Shown one piece after another: positions 8,978 to 17,773 of a stretch of 64,000 nt of DNA. The DNA is taken from contig JAHFRV010000004.1 in NCBI GenBank assembly GCA_023266095.1, positions 20,870-84,869 of the forward strand, in the 5' to 3' direction. The notes below the pieces were generated by a model. It was not told the origin of the DNA, did not search any database, and worked only from the letters and a program-made list of their open reading frames with translations. How positions within the stretch are numbered: position 1 is the first letter of the stretch; every line of letters begins with the position of its first letter. The translations under genes were made by a program, and so were the position numbers. This stretch comes from Gammaproteobacteria bacterium. GTDB lineage: Bacteria > Pseudomonadota > Gammaproteobacteria > DRLM01.

Positions 8978-9560
8978 GATGTTGTTGTTGTGGATCAATC
9001 AAAACTGGGCCCATCCGGTGCTGGACGGTGTATTCAGTTGGCTGTCGTCGCGCACCGGTTTCGCCTTGCCCTTCGCGCTGGTGTTGCTGGCGCTGTTCGC
9101 CTGGCGCTGGCGCAAAATCGGCATTCAATTGTGGCTGCTGTTGATCTTCGTGGTGGGTGCCGGTGATTTCCTCGGGAACCTGCTCAAAGGGATGCTGGCC
9201 GAAGTCCGGCCCTGTTATGCGCTGGCCGCGCAGCTGCGGCAATTGGATCGCGCGCCCGGCGTCGGCTGCGGCCCCAGCATGACCGGTATGCCTTCCAATC
9301 ACGCGCTCAATGCCTTCGCCACCGCGACCTTTCTCAGCCTGGTGCTGGGCGGACGCGCCGCCTGGCTGTTCGTCATTGCCACGCTGGTGGCGCTGTCGCG
9401 GGTCTATTTAGGCAAACATTATCCCAGCCAAGTCGGAGCGGGGGCGTTGATCGGCCTGTTTTGGGGGCTCGCGAGCGCATGGCTCGGGTTAAACTATCTC
9501 CCTTTTGTAAAACGCATCCGCTCCCTCGCCGCAGCAGGACATTCTCGACATGCAAATTGA
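8970..9560 (+). CDS. PAP2-family membrane phosphatase
   Basis: The product of about 196 residues is a type-2 phosphatidic-acid phosphatase, likely acting on undecaprenyl diphosphate or lipid phosphates at the outer face of the inner membrane. The three motifs are visible as KGMLAEVRP, PSNH and SRVYLGKH. The last motif normally continues to an Asp after three residues; here that position is Gln (HYPSQ). Five or six hydrophobic helices surround them. GTG at 8970 has AAAGGTGG upstream; GTG 8961 is an alternative. It overlaps both neighbours, so it belongs to the same operon. Confidence 0.88.
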   Translation: MDEMLLLWINQNWAHPVLDGVFSWLSSRTGFALPFALVLLALFAWRWRKIGIQLWLLLIFVVGAGDFLGNLLKGMLAEVRPCYALAAQLRQLDRAPGVGCGPSMTGMPSNHALNAFATATFLSLVLGGRAAWLFVIATLVALSRVYLGKHYPSQVGAGALIGLFWGLASAWLGLNYLPFVKRIRSLAAAGHSRHAN

Positions 9561-10560
9561 ACAAACCGATCGGCCGCATCGCCTCTCGCTGGTGGTGCCG
9601 ATGTACAACGAAGAAGACAACGTGGCGCCGCTGGTTAACCAAGTCCATGAGGCGTTGGCCGATTACCGCCATCCCTGGGAATTGGTGCTGGTCAACGACG
9701 GCAGCGCCGACGCCACCGAACAACAGATGCGGCTGGCCATTCAGCAATGGGGCAACCATGTGCGCCTGGTCGACTTGCAGCGCAACTTCGGCCAGACCGC
9801 CGCCATGCAGGCGGGCATCGACGCGGCGCGCGGCGATGTGATCGTCACCATGGACGGCGATCTGCAAAACGACCCCGTCGATATTCCGCGCATGGTGAAA
9901 CGCCTCCTGGAAGAGGATTTGGATTTGGTGGCGGGCTGGCGCCAAAACCGTCAGGACACCTTGCTGCGCAAGATACCGTCGCGCATCGCCAACCGGCTGA
10001 TCGGCCGTATCACCCAAGTGGAACTGCACGACTACGGCTGCAGCCTCAAGGTGTTCCGCGCCAACATCATCAAAAGCGTGCGGCTTTACGGCGAGATGCA
10101 TCGCTTCATCCCGGCCTGGATGGCGGCCAGCACCTCGGCGCGCCGCATCAAGGAAGAAGTGGTGCGCCACCATGCCCGCCAGTACGGCCAATCTAAATAC
10201 GGCATCGGCCGTACCTTCCGGGTAGTACTCGATCTGCTGGTGGTGTATTTCTTCATGCGCTTCCGCAGCCGGCCCGGCCACTTCTTCGGCCGCATCGGCC
10301 TGATCTTCGGCGCACTGGGCATGTTGGGTCTCGGCTATCTCGCCTTCATCAAACTCATCGTGGGTGAAGACATCGGCACCCGGCCCTTGCTGCTCATCAG
10401 CGTATTGCTCATGTTTATGGCCGTGCAGTTTCTCACCACCGGCGTGTTGAGCGAAATGATGACGCGGACCTATTACGAATCCAGCCAGACCCGTTCTTAT
10501 GTGGTACGCGACGATGGCAACGGCGGACCCAAGGACATGGATTGGAAACTACCGGAATAA
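9550..10560 (+). CDS. GT2 polyprenyl-phosphate glycosyltransferase (ArnC/DPM1-like)
   Basis: The 336-residue product has an N-terminal GT-A domain (VVPMYNEEDN at about residue 16, MDGDLQNDP near residue 103 as the nucleotide-sugar/metal site). Two C-terminal membrane helices lie at about residues 240-265 and 275-300. This layout is that of enzymes that move a sugar from a nucleotide onto undecaprenyl phosphate at the cytoplasmic face. The ATG overlaps the PAP2 gene end by 11 bases, and the next transferase starts inside this gene, so the lipid-linked sugar made here is probably the donor for that neighbour. The sugar is unknown. Confidence 0.88.
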   Translation: MQIEQTDRPHRLSLVVPMYNEEDNVAPLVNQVHEALADYRHPWELVLVNDGSADATEQQMRLAIQQWGNHVRLVDLQRNFGQTAAMQAGIDAARGDVIVTMDGDLQNDPVDIPRMVKRLLEEDLDLVAGWRQNRQDTLLRKIPSRIANRLIGRITQVELHDYGCSLKVFRANIIKSVRLYGEMHRFIPAWMAASTSARRIKEEVVRHHARQYGQSKYGIGRTFRVVLDLLVVYFFMRFRSRPGHFFGRIGLIFGALGMLGLGYLAFIKLIVGEDIGTRPLLLISVLLMFMAVQFLTTGVLSEMMTRTYYESSQTRSYVVRDDGNGGPKDMDWKLPE

Positions 10561-12011
10561 CGCCGCATTCAACACACCGCGACGGCCTGCGGCTGGCGGC
10601 GCTGGCCTTGGCCCTGGTCGCGGTGAAGGCCGTCCTCACTCGCGCCGCCGGTGTCGAGCCGCATTACGACGAGGCCCAATATTGGGAATGGTCGCGGCAG
10701 CTGGATTGGAGTTACTACTCCAAGGGTCCGCTGGTGGCGTGGCTGATCGCCTTGTCCGAATCCCTCTTCGGCCACGGCGAGTGGCAAGTGCGCCTGCCCG
10801 CCTGGCTGGCTCACGGAGCGCTGCTGGCCGTGGTATTCCACTTCGCCCGCGATGTGTGGCAAAGTCGCGCCGCCGCCTGGTGGGCGGTGTGGCTCACCTT
10901 GTTCACCCCAGTGTATTTCACCCTCGGCCTGGTGATGACCACCGACATCTGGCTGTTCCTCTGCTGGACTTGGGGTTTGTGGGCGGTGTATCGCGCGCTG
11001 ATATTCGAATGGCCCCGCGCCTGGTTTGAAGTGGGCGCGGCGGTGGGCATCGGCGCGCTCACCAAACTCAGCATCGGCCTGTTGCCGGCGGCGGTGGGCA
11101 TCGCCGTGTTGCTCCATCCGCGCTGGCGGGCGCAGCTGAAATTGCCGCAGTTGTGGGGCGGACTGCTGCTCATGCTCATCATCATGAGTCCGGTCCTGGC
11201 ATGGAACGCCACCCACGATTGGGTGATGTTCCGCCATGAAGGCGGCCACGTCGGCCGCGCCGACTGGTCGGTGTTGCGCGCCTTGTCTTTTCTGCTGGAG
11301 CAGGCCGTCGCGCTGTCACCGGTGGTAGTGCTGATCGCGCTCGGCGTGTTGTGGCGGCCGCCTAAAGAAAGCGGCCCGCGTTTAATATGGAGCCTGTCGC
11401 TGGCGTGGCTCGCCTTTTTTGTCTTCAAGGCGCTCAGCGCCAAAGTGCAAGTGAATTGGCCCGCCGCCAGCTATATCGGTTTGCTGATTTTATTCGCCGG
11501 CCACGTCCCCGCACTGGCGGCTTGGCAACGGCGCGCCTTGTTCGGCGGCTTCGCCCTGGCCTTGGCGCTGATGTTCGCCGCCTATTTTCCTTATGCCCTG
11601 GGTTTGCACCAAGATCCCTTTAAAGACACCAAGGCCTGGCGCGCGCCCGTCGCCGCCTTGAGCGCGCAAACGCCGCCGGTGCAATTTATTCTCACACCCA
11701 ACTACAAACTCGCCGCCGAAGTCGCGTTTTACTGGCCGGACTATTTACCGGTGTATGTGGCGGGCGACAGCGCGCGCCGTTTCAATCAGCACGACTTGTG
11801 GCCCAGTATAGCTCGCGAGGCCGGCCGCGACGGTCTGTGGGTCAGCACCTCGCCCGATACACCGTCGGAACTGACGCGCGCCTTCGCTCGGTGCACGCCA
11901 TTAACTGCCATTCCGGCGCGTGCTCCGGATGCTACGACTCTGCGCACTTTGTATGCGCGTCATTGTCGTGAGTACCGGCCGATCGTATGGCCGAGGCCGG
12001 GGAGTTATTGA
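10542..12011 (+). CDS. ArnT/PMT-like membrane glycosyltransferase (GT39/GT83)
   Basis: The 489-residue product has about a dozen membrane helices. The first periplasmic loop carries the conserved acidic pair (HYDEAQYWEWS, near residue 43) used by GT-C enzymes such as ArnT and protein O-mannosyltransferases. These transfer a sugar from a polyprenyl phosphate carrier to lipid A, protein or another acceptor at the periplasmic face. TTG start at 10542 has AAGGA six bases upstream and lies inside the preceding gene, giving an 19-base overlap. It is the last gene of the envelope operon. The acceptor cannot be read from sequence. Confidence 0.85.
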   Translation: METTGITPHSTHRDGLRLAALALALVAVKAVLTRAAGVEPHYDEAQYWEWSRQLDWSYYSKGPLVAWLIALSESLFGHGEWQVRLPAWLAHGALLAVVFHFARDVWQSRAAAWWAVWLTLFTPVYFTLGLVMTTDIWLFLCWTWGLWAVYRALIFEWPRAWFEVGAAVGIGALTKLSIGLLPAAVGIAVLLHPRWRAQLKLPQLWGGLLLMLIIMSPVLAWNATHDWVMFRHEGGHVGRADWSVLRALSFLLEQAVALSPVVVLIALGVLWRPPKESGPRLIWSLSLAWLAFFVFKALSAKVQVNWPAASYIGLLILFAGHVPALAAWQRRALFGGFALALALMFAAYFPYALGLHQDPFKDTKAWRAPVAALSAQTPPVQFILTPNYKLAAEVAFYWPDYLPVYVAGDSARRFNQHDLWPSIAREAGRDGLWVSTSPDTPSELTRAFARCTPLTAIPARAPDATTLRTLYARHCREYRPIVWPRPGSY

Positions 12012-12054
12012 TATCGGTATTAATCCGGCAATTAACAAGATGAAACGAATGGCT

Positions 12055-12076
12055 CCCTCCCTCTGGAAGGGGAGGG
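12055..12076. terminator. GC hairpin between convergent genes
   Basis: A seven-base perfect stem (12055-12061 with 12070-12076, loop of 8) lies between the end of the envelope operon and the convergent methyltransferase. No strong T-run follows, so its role as terminator is likely but not certain. Confidence 0.4.
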
Positions 12077-12189
12077 GATTTACTGCAATCAGTGCATTCA
12101 TCATTTCAATTGCAGGTTTGATAGTAGAGATGAGACAAATCAGGGCCGCGTTCGGATGAACGTCTGCACACTGCGCCTATAATTAATAC

Positions 12190-12852
12190 TCAGCCGCTCA
12201 GCTTGCGTTGATAATTCAACACCCGTCCCTTGAAGGCTGCGCCTTTGGCTTCTTGCGGTGTCGGTTTCGCGGAGGAATGGCCGTAACCCAGCGCGGTCAT
12301 TTCCCGCGTGAATCTGCCGTGATGGCCGCGGCCGGGATCGACGATGATCACTTCCACCTCGGCGCTGGAATGGCGGGCGATGAAGCGCGACAACAAACCG
12401 GGATGGGCCGATTCGTACAATACGTCACTGCCGATGATCAGATCGAACTTGCCGAGCCGGGGATTTTCCGTCAGCCAATTGCCGCTTTGAAACTTGATGG
12501 GCGGGAAATGATTGAGCGCGATGTTCTTCACTAAAAACGGACCGGCCAAGGGATGGATATCGCTGGCGGTGATGTCGCCGCCTTGTTGATGAATCACGAT
12601 GCTGGCCACCGCGATGCCGCAGCCCACTTCCAGAATTCGTTTCCCCGCGATGGGGAAGCGGCTCATGATCTCGGCGAGGATCAATCCCGACGGCCACACC
12701 ACGCCGAACAACGGCCAGGTCGCCGATGAGATGCCCAGCCGTTCCGCTACTCCCGCGGGATCGGCGTATTGCTGCTTATCCAGCAGGGAGCGGATTTGAA
12801 AATCCACCCGGCCGATGGCGTGGGTCGCGAATTTGACTTGGTAATCCGGCAT
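12190..12852 (-). CDS. SAM-dependent methyltransferase, METTL21/NNT1-like
   Basis: The 220-residue product has a Rossmann methyltransferase core with EVGCG at about residue 73 (motif I) and ASDIHP (end of strand 2). IIGSDVLYE near residue 137 resembles the D-V-x-Y motif of the family-16 protein/nicotinamide methyltransferases. A WPSG segment upstream of motif I also fits that family. Such enzymes methylate lysines of proteins. I put the start at ATG 12852, where similarity begins; the frame stays open further upstream but that region is Arg-rich and unconserved. It is a single gene, convergent with the envelope operon. Substrate is unknown. Confidence 0.75.
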   Translation of the reverse strand: MPDYQVKFATHAIGRVDFQIRSLLDKQQYADPAGVAERLGISSATWPLFGVVWPSGLILAEIMSRFPIAGKRILEVGCGIAVASIVIHQQGGDITASDIHPLAGPFLVKNIALNHFPPIKFQSGNWLTENPRLGKFDLIIGSDVLYESAHPGLLSRFIARHSSAEVEVIIVDPGRGHHGRFTREMTALGYGHSSAKPTPQEAKGAAFKGRVLNYQRKLSG

Positions 12853-13164
12853 GGTGAACCCGCCTCGGCGGTCGAACTCTGTTTGGGGTAAACCCCCGCT
12901 CCATTCATCGGGAAGATAGCCGCGCCGGGGGATGAGGCGCTTAGCGCAAGGTGTCCGCAACGATGACGCCATCACGCCTTGAGGTGATGCAGGGGGTGGC
13001 GCCATGGTACACGCTTTGCGGTTTCTCCGGAGATAACGTGGTTTGGCGGCGGCGTAACCGCGGGCCGGTCTCACCGCGTTGCGACACTGCCCGGCCGCCG
13101 GCGTTGCCTGGCGGCCGGGAATTCACTAAGCTTGCCCCCCACCCCGCCGCATGAAGGACACCCT

Positions 13165-14358
13165 GTGGATCTCGCCCCCCTCCGTTTGAAGCAGCAAGAA
13201 GACAAACGCCTGCGCGCCGGCCATGTCTGGGTATTCAGCAACGAAGTGGACATCGCCGCGACGCCGCTCACCGCCTTCGCAGCGGGCCAGCCGGTGGAGT
13301 TTCAAGACCACGCCGGCAAGAGTCTGGGCAGCGGTTATGTGAATCCGCATTCGCTGATCTGCGGCCGCCTGGTGAGCCGCGACGCGAAATATATCCTCAA
13401 CAAATCGCTGCTGGTGCACCGCCTCAATATCGCCTTGTCACTGCGCGAACGGCTGTTCGCCAAACCGTATTACCGGCTGGTGTTCGGCGAGGGCGACGGC
13501 CTGCCCGGACTGGTGGTGGACCGTTACGGCGACACCCTGGTGGCGCAGATCAACACCGCGGGCATGGAACGCATCAAAGACGAGGTGGTGGTCGCCCTGC
13601 AGGAAGTGCTGCAACCGGCCCGCATCGTGTTCCGCAATGACAGTTCGAGCCGCGCCCTGGAAGGTTTGGAGAATTACGTTGAAACCGCCTGGGGCGAGCC
13701 GGCGGACGAGGTGGCGCTGGAAGAAAACGGCGTGCGCTTCGAGGCGCCCATCCTCAGCGGCCAGAAGACCGGCTGGTTTTACGATCACCGCATGAACCGC
13801 GCCCGCATGCAGCAGTATGTGGCCGGCAAGCGGGTGCTGGACGTGTTCAGCTATATCGGCGGCTGGGGGGTGCAGGCCGCGGCGGCAGGGGCCGAACAGG
13901 TCATGTGCGTCGACAGCTCGGAACAGGCCTTGGCGCGGGTGAGCCGCAACGCCGCGCTGAACGGGGTGGAGGGACGGGTGAATACCAGTCACGGTGAGGC
14001 CTTCGAGGCGCTCAAGCAATTGCGCGAAGAGCGCGAGCGTTTCGACGTGGTCATCCTCGATCCGCCGGCCTTCATCAAACGCAAAAAGGATTTTCATGCC
14101 GGGTTGGCCGCTTATCAGCGCCTCAATCAACAGGCCATGCAGGTGCTGGCGAGGGACGGGATATTGATCTCGGCCTCCTGTTCCTACCACCTGTCGGCGG
14201 CCAATCTGCGCCAGGTTTTGCAACAGACCAGCCGCCACGTCGACCGCAACCTGGTGATCCTCGAACAAGGCCAGCAGGGGCCGGACCACCCCATTCTGCC
14301 GGCAGTGGTTGAAACCGAATATCTCAAAGCCTTGATCTGCCGGGTGCTGCCCAATTAA
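13165..14358 (+). CDS. rlmI: 23S rRNA (cytosine) methyltransferase, RlmI-like
   Basis: The product of about 397 residues has an N-terminal PUA-type domain (LRLKQQEDKRLRAGHVWVF), a middle beta domain and a C-terminal Rossmann methyltransferase (DVFSYIGGWGVQAA). The LDPPAF motif and the later SASCSYH cysteine are also present. This is the RlmI/RlmK layout that makes m5C in 23S rRNA; length equals E. coli RlmI (396). GTG 13165 is the start because GAAGGA lies six bases upstream. It is a single gene followed by a dispersed repeat copy. Confidence 0.88.
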   Translation: MDLAPLRLKQQEDKRLRAGHVWVFSNEVDIAATPLTAFAAGQPVEFQDHAGKSLGSGYVNPHSLICGRLVSRDAKYILNKSLLVHRLNIALSLRERLFAKPYYRLVFGEGDGLPGLVVDRYGDTLVAQINTAGMERIKDEVVVALQEVLQPARIVFRNDSSSRALEGLENYVETAWGEPADEVALEENGVRFEAPILSGQKTGWFYDHRMNRARMQQYVAGKRVLDVFSYIGGWGVQAAAAGAEQVMCVDSSEQALARVSRNAALNGVEGRVNTSHGEAFEALKQLREERERFDVVILDPPAFIKRKKDFHAGLAAYQRLNQQAMQVLARDGILISASCSYHLSAANLRQVLQQTSRHVDRNLVILEQGQQGPDHPILPAVVETEYLKALICRVLPN

Positions 14359-14359
14359 T

Positions 14360-14440
14360 GGAAGCTCTGAATAATTCCATCCTGGAATTCTCAAAGCCCA
14401 TCTCTGCGCCGCAGGAACCATCGATTAATCAGAGGCTCCC
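14360..14440 (+). repeat. Dispersed intergenic repeat, copy 1
   Basis: Starts with GGAAGCTCTGAATAATT two bases after the rlmI stop and ends with ATTAATCAGAGGCTCCC. The same blocks occur at 33665 and 53186 in the same orientation. It contains a short inverted repeat around TGGAATTC. It looks like a REP/MITE-type element. Confidence 0.7.
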
Positions 14441-14631
14441 TAACTGGTTGGGACGGCCTGGGTCAGGCCGCTCAAGCCATGGCCTGAATTACCCGCTATA
14501 CTTTACAGGCCCCGCGGGAGGGTGGGGATAGGGGCGGTTCAGGCCGCCACTGTTAATGGGCAGCGGGTGCGAGGGGTTGCACCAATTCTGCCGAAACACA
14601 GACAGGTACCAATAACAGAACAACTTACCTT

Positions 14632-15282
14632 ATGAGAGCAGCCAAACCCCTGCACTGTATTTTGCTCGGACTGGCCTTGACGGCCAGCAGCGGGCTGGCC
14701 CTGGCCCAATCGGACATCTACGTCTACCGCGATGAGAGCGGCGTGCTCAATTTCACCAACATCCGCAGCCATGACCGGCGCGACACCTTGGTGGAAGTGA
14801 AGAAATACCGCTCCGCCGGACCGCGCGCCAGCAAAGTGACGTATAGTCCGGGCCGCCAGATCAGCGCGCCGCTGCGAGCCATGGAGCCGCCCGCCCACCT
14901 AGACAGCATCGTGACCCGCGCCGCGGCAGATTATCAAGTGGACAAGGCCCTGGTACACGCGATTATTCAGGCCGAGTCCGCCTTCAACGACCGCGCCATT
15001 TCCGCCAAAGGGGCCTCGGGCCTGATGCAGTTGATGCCGGCCACCGCGCAACGCTTTGGCGTGCGTAATGTGTTCGACCCCACTCAGAACGTTACCGGCG
15101 GAGTGCGTTATATGCGCGCCTTGCTCGAACAGTTTCGCTTCGACATCCGCTTGGCGCTGGCCGCTTATAACGCCGGTGAGAACGCCGTGTTGCGTTACGG
15201 CGGCATTCCGCCTTATCCGGAAACGACCAATTACGTCAATAAAGTAATGCAGCTGCACACCCTCTACCGCAATCGCGGTTGA
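14632..15282 (+). CDS. Lytic transglycosylase (SLT) with N-terminal DUF4124-like domain
   Basis: The 216-residue product has a signal peptide (ends near LALAQ, residue 25). A short beta module follows ([16 protein letters not shown]), typical of DUF4124. The SLT goose-lysozyme-like domain starts at about residue 88, with catalytic Glu115 in [16 protein letters not shown] and the AYNAGE motif. It cleaves the glycan strand of peptidoglycan with 1,6-anhydro product formation in the periplasm. ATG at 14632 lies right before the signal peptide. It is upstream of lgt (80-base gap) but may be separately transcribed. Confidence 0.9.
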   Translation: MRAAKPLHCILLGLALTASSGLALAQSDIYVYRDESGVLNFTNIRSHDRRDTLVEVKKYRSAGPRASKVTYSPGRQISAPLRAMEPPAHLDSIVTRAAADYQVDKALVHAIIQAESAFNDRAISAKGASGLMQLMPATAQRFGVRNVFDPTQNVTGGVRYMRALLEQFRFDIRLALAAYNAGENAVLRYGGIPPYPETTNYVNKVMQLHTLYRNRG

Positions 15283-15362
15283 GCTCCCCGCACCGCCGCA
15301 AAGGTTTTACCCGGCGCGCCGCAAATCGTTACAATACCGGCCATTCAGCCGCAGGCGCCCGC

Positions 15363-16175
15363 ATGTTGACTTACCCGAATATCGATCCCGTCGCCCTTCA
15401 GCTCGGCCCGCTCAAAATCCATTGGTATGGATTGATGTACCTGGTCGGCTTCAGTGCCGCCTGGTGGCTGGGCCGCCGGCGGGCGCGCCGCCCCGCTTCG
15501 GGCTGGTCGGATCAGCAGGTGGCGGATCTGATTTTTTACGGCGCGATGGGCGCGGTGCTGGGCGGCCGTCTGGGTTACGTCCTCTTTTACGACTTCCCGG
15601 CCTTTCTCGCCGAACCCTTGCGCATCTTCAAGGTGTGGGAGGGGGGCATGTCGTTTCACGGCGGGTTAATCGGCGTGATCATCGCCATGTGGCTGCTGGG
15701 CCGTCACTGTCACAAAAGTTTTTTCCAGGTCGCTGACTTCACCGCGCCGCTGGTGCCTATCGGTCTCTGTGCCGGCCGTATCGGTAATTTCATCAACGGC
15801 GAGTTGTGGGGGCGGGTCAGCGATGTGCCGTGGGCCATGGTGTTCCCGACCGGCGGACCGCTGCCGCGCCATCCCTCGCAACTTTACGAAGCACTGCTCG
15901 AAGGCGTGCTGCTGTTCATCATCCTCTGGCTGTATTCCAGCAAGCCGCGGCCGGCGATGGCGGTGTCGGGACTGTTTCTGCTGGGCTATGGCAGCTTCCG
16001 TTTCAGCGTCGAGTTCGTGCGTGAGCCGGATATTCAATTGGGCTATTTGGCCTTCGATTGGCTGACCATGGGCCAAGTATTGTCGGCGCCGCTGATCGTC
16101 GGCGGCGCAGCGCTGTTGTGGTGGGCGTACCGGTCGGCGCCCCGAAAAATCCATGACGAAGGATCGCGGCGATGA
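15363..16175 (+). CDS. lgt: Prolipoprotein diacylglyceryl transferase
   Basis: The 270-residue inner-membrane enzyme transfers diacylglycerol from phosphatidylglycerol to the lipobox cysteine of prolipoproteins. The signature [14 protein letters not shown] is present near residue 137, and the conserved FHGGLIG motif near residue 97. About seven membrane helices fit Lgt. ATG 15363 is chosen because the family N terminus begins there. Its stop overlaps the thyA start (ATGA at 16172), and folA follows by four bases, a common lgt-thyA-folA arrangement. Confidence 0.97.
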   Translation: MLTYPNIDPVALQLGPLKIHWYGLMYLVGFSAAWWLGRRRARRPASGWSDQQVADLIFYGAMGAVLGGRLGYVLFYDFPAFLAEPLRIFKVWEGGMSFHGGLIGVIIAMWLLGRHCHKSFFQVADFTAPLVPIGLCAGRIGNFINGELWGRVSDVPWAMVFPTGGPLPRHPSQLYEALLEGVLLFIILWLYSSKPRPAMAVSGLFLLGYGSFRFSVEFVREPDIQLGYLAFDWLTMGQVLSAPLIVGGAALLWWAYRSAPRKIHDEGSRR

Positions 16176-16966
16176 AGCAATACCTGGAACTGATGCGTCA
16201 CGTCCAACAACACGGCGTGCGCAAGGAAGACCGCACCGGTACCGGCACGCTGAGTGTGTTCGGTCATCAGCTGCGTTTCGATCTCGCCGCCGGCTTTCCG
16301 GTGGTCACCACCAAGAAACTGCACCTGCGTTCCATCATCCACGAGCTGCTGTGGTTCCTCAAAGGCGACACCAATATCCAATATCTGCGCGATAACGGCG
16401 TAAGCATTTGGGACGAGTGGGCCGACGCCGACGGTGAACTCGGTCCAATCTACGGTTACCAGTGGCGCTCGTGGCCGGCACCGGACGGCCGGCATATCGA
16501 TCAGATCAGCCAGGTCATCGAGCAGATCAAAAAAAATCCCGACTCGCGGCGCCTGATCGTCAGCGCCTGGAACGTCGCCGATATCGAGCATATGGCACTG
16601 CCGCCCTGCCACGCCTTTTTTCAGTTCTACGTGGCGGAGGGGCGTTTGTCCTGCCAGCTCTATCAGCGTAGCGCCGATATCTTTCTCGGCGTGCCGTTCA
16701 ATATCGCCTCCTATGCCTTGCTGACGTTAATGATCGCGCAAGTCACCGGCTTGCAGCCCGGCGAATTCGTGCACACCCTCGGCGACGCCCACCTCTATCT
16801 CAATCACCTCGAACAGGCGGCGCTGCAATTGTTGCGCACACCGTACGCCTTGCCGCGCATGCAGCTCAATCCGGCGGTGAAGTCGATCTTCGATTTCCAT
16901 TACGAGGACTTTGAATTGCTGGATTATCAATCTCACCCCGCCATCAAGGCGCCGGTGGCGGTGTAG
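16172..16966 (+). CDS. thyA: Thymidylate synthase
   Basis: The 264-residue enzyme makes dTMP from dUMP using methylene-tetrahydrofolate. The catalytic cysteine lies in LPPCH (about residue 146), RRLIVSAWN binds the nucleotide, and length equals E. coli ThyA (264). It is coupled by overlap to lgt upstream and separated by four bases from folA, which regenerates the folate cofactor. Confidence 0.98.
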   Translation: MKQYLELMRHVQQHGVRKEDRTGTGTLSVFGHQLRFDLAAGFPVVTTKKLHLRSIIHELLWFLKGDTNIQYLRDNGVSIWDEWADADGELGPIYGYQWRSWPAPDGRHIDQISQVIEQIKKNPDSRRLIVSAWNVADIEHMALPPCHAFFQFYVAEGRLSCQLYQRSADIFLGVPFNIASYALLTLMIAQVTGLQPGEFVHTLGDAHLYLNHLEQAALQLLRTPYALPRMQLNPAVKSIFDFHYEDFELLDYQSHPAIKAPVAV

Positions 16967-16970
16967 GGCG

Positions 16971-17462
16971 GTGATCATCTCCCTCATCGCCGCCATGGGC
17001 GAAGGCCGGGTGATCGGTATTGAAAACCGTTTGCCCTGGCGCCTGCCCGCCGATATGCAACACTTCCGCCGCGTCACGATGGGCAAGCCGGTGCTGATGG
17101 GACGCAAAACCTTCGACTCTATCGGCAAACCGTTGCCGGGGCGGCTCAATATCGTCGTCAGCCAAGACCGCGCCTTTCATCCCGAGGGGGTGGTGACCGC
17201 TCATAGCATTGAAGACGCCCTCACTGCGGCGGGCGACGCCGACGAAATCATGGTAATCGGCGGCGCTTCGTTTTATGAACAGCTGTTGCCGCGCGCGCAA
17301 CGTTTGTACCTCACCGAAATCCACCACAACTTCGTCGGCGATGCCTTTTTCCCGGCGATGAATCCTCAAACGTGGCGCGAAATGGCCCGCGAAGACCACG
17401 CGCCGGACGCCAACAATCCTTACGCCTATAGTTTCGTGACCTTGGAGCGACGGAACTCTTAA
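16971..17462 (+). CDS. folA: Dihydrofolate reductase
   Basis: The product of 163 residues reduces dihydrofolate with NADPH, closing the folate cycle of thymidylate synthase. Visible features are the N-terminal ISLIAAMGEGRVIG, NRLPWRLPADM with the active-site acidic residue, the MGRKTFDSIG dinucleotide site and the VIGGASFYEQ turn. The start is GTG 16971, immediately before the first beta strand; AGGG lies close upstream. A hairpin with T-run follows at 17543, ending the lgt-thyA-folA operon. Confidence 0.96.
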   Translation: MIISLIAAMGEGRVIGIENRLPWRLPADMQHFRRVTMGKPVLMGRKTFDSIGKPLPGRLNIVVSQDRAFHPEGVVTAHSIEDALTAAGDADEIMVIGGASFYEQLLPRAQRLYLTEIHHNFVGDAFFPAMNPQTWREMAREDHAPDANNPYAYSFVTLERRNS

Positions 17463-17542
17463 ATTCCCCGACGGGTTTCAGCGGAGGCGCCCGCGTCTCG
17501 CCCTAAACAGCGGCTACGTTAATTTTTTCAGCTTATTTCGAT

Positions 17543-17566
17543 AAAGGCCACTCTAGGCCTTTTCTC
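17543..17566 (+). terminator. Terminator of the lgt-thyA-folA operon
   Basis: A perfect seven-base stem AAAGGCC/GGCCTTT (17543-17549 with 17556-17562) is followed by TCTC after a T-run, 80 bases past folA. The rest of the 311-base gap to the next gene (17463-17773) shows only GC-rich short repeats and the leader of the HDOD-GAF gene. Confidence 0.6.
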
Positions 17567-17773
17567 GCGGCCTACCGCGGCCGTTAACTTCTACAGCCCC
17601 CCTTGCAATTAGCGCAGGGCATGGCGCTGAAGATGGTTAAAAAATGCATCTCCCTGCGCGCCGGATTAGTTAATAGCCTTAACGGCGATCATTCGAAAAC
17701 TATTTCTGAATGGGCTATTAATAGACGCGCAGCGTTGTGCCGTGATATCAGCAGTCCGAGGTTAGCTAGTAAA

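Noticed and set aside
9373..10281. Antisense frame of 302 codons over the GT2 gene
   Set aside because: GT2 motifs on the plus strand are clear and overlaps with both operon neighbours support it.
13438..14421. Long antisense frame of 327 codons over rlmI
   Set aside because: RlmI is well supported on the plus strand; such long shadows are common in GC-rich codon use, and the translation has no family features.
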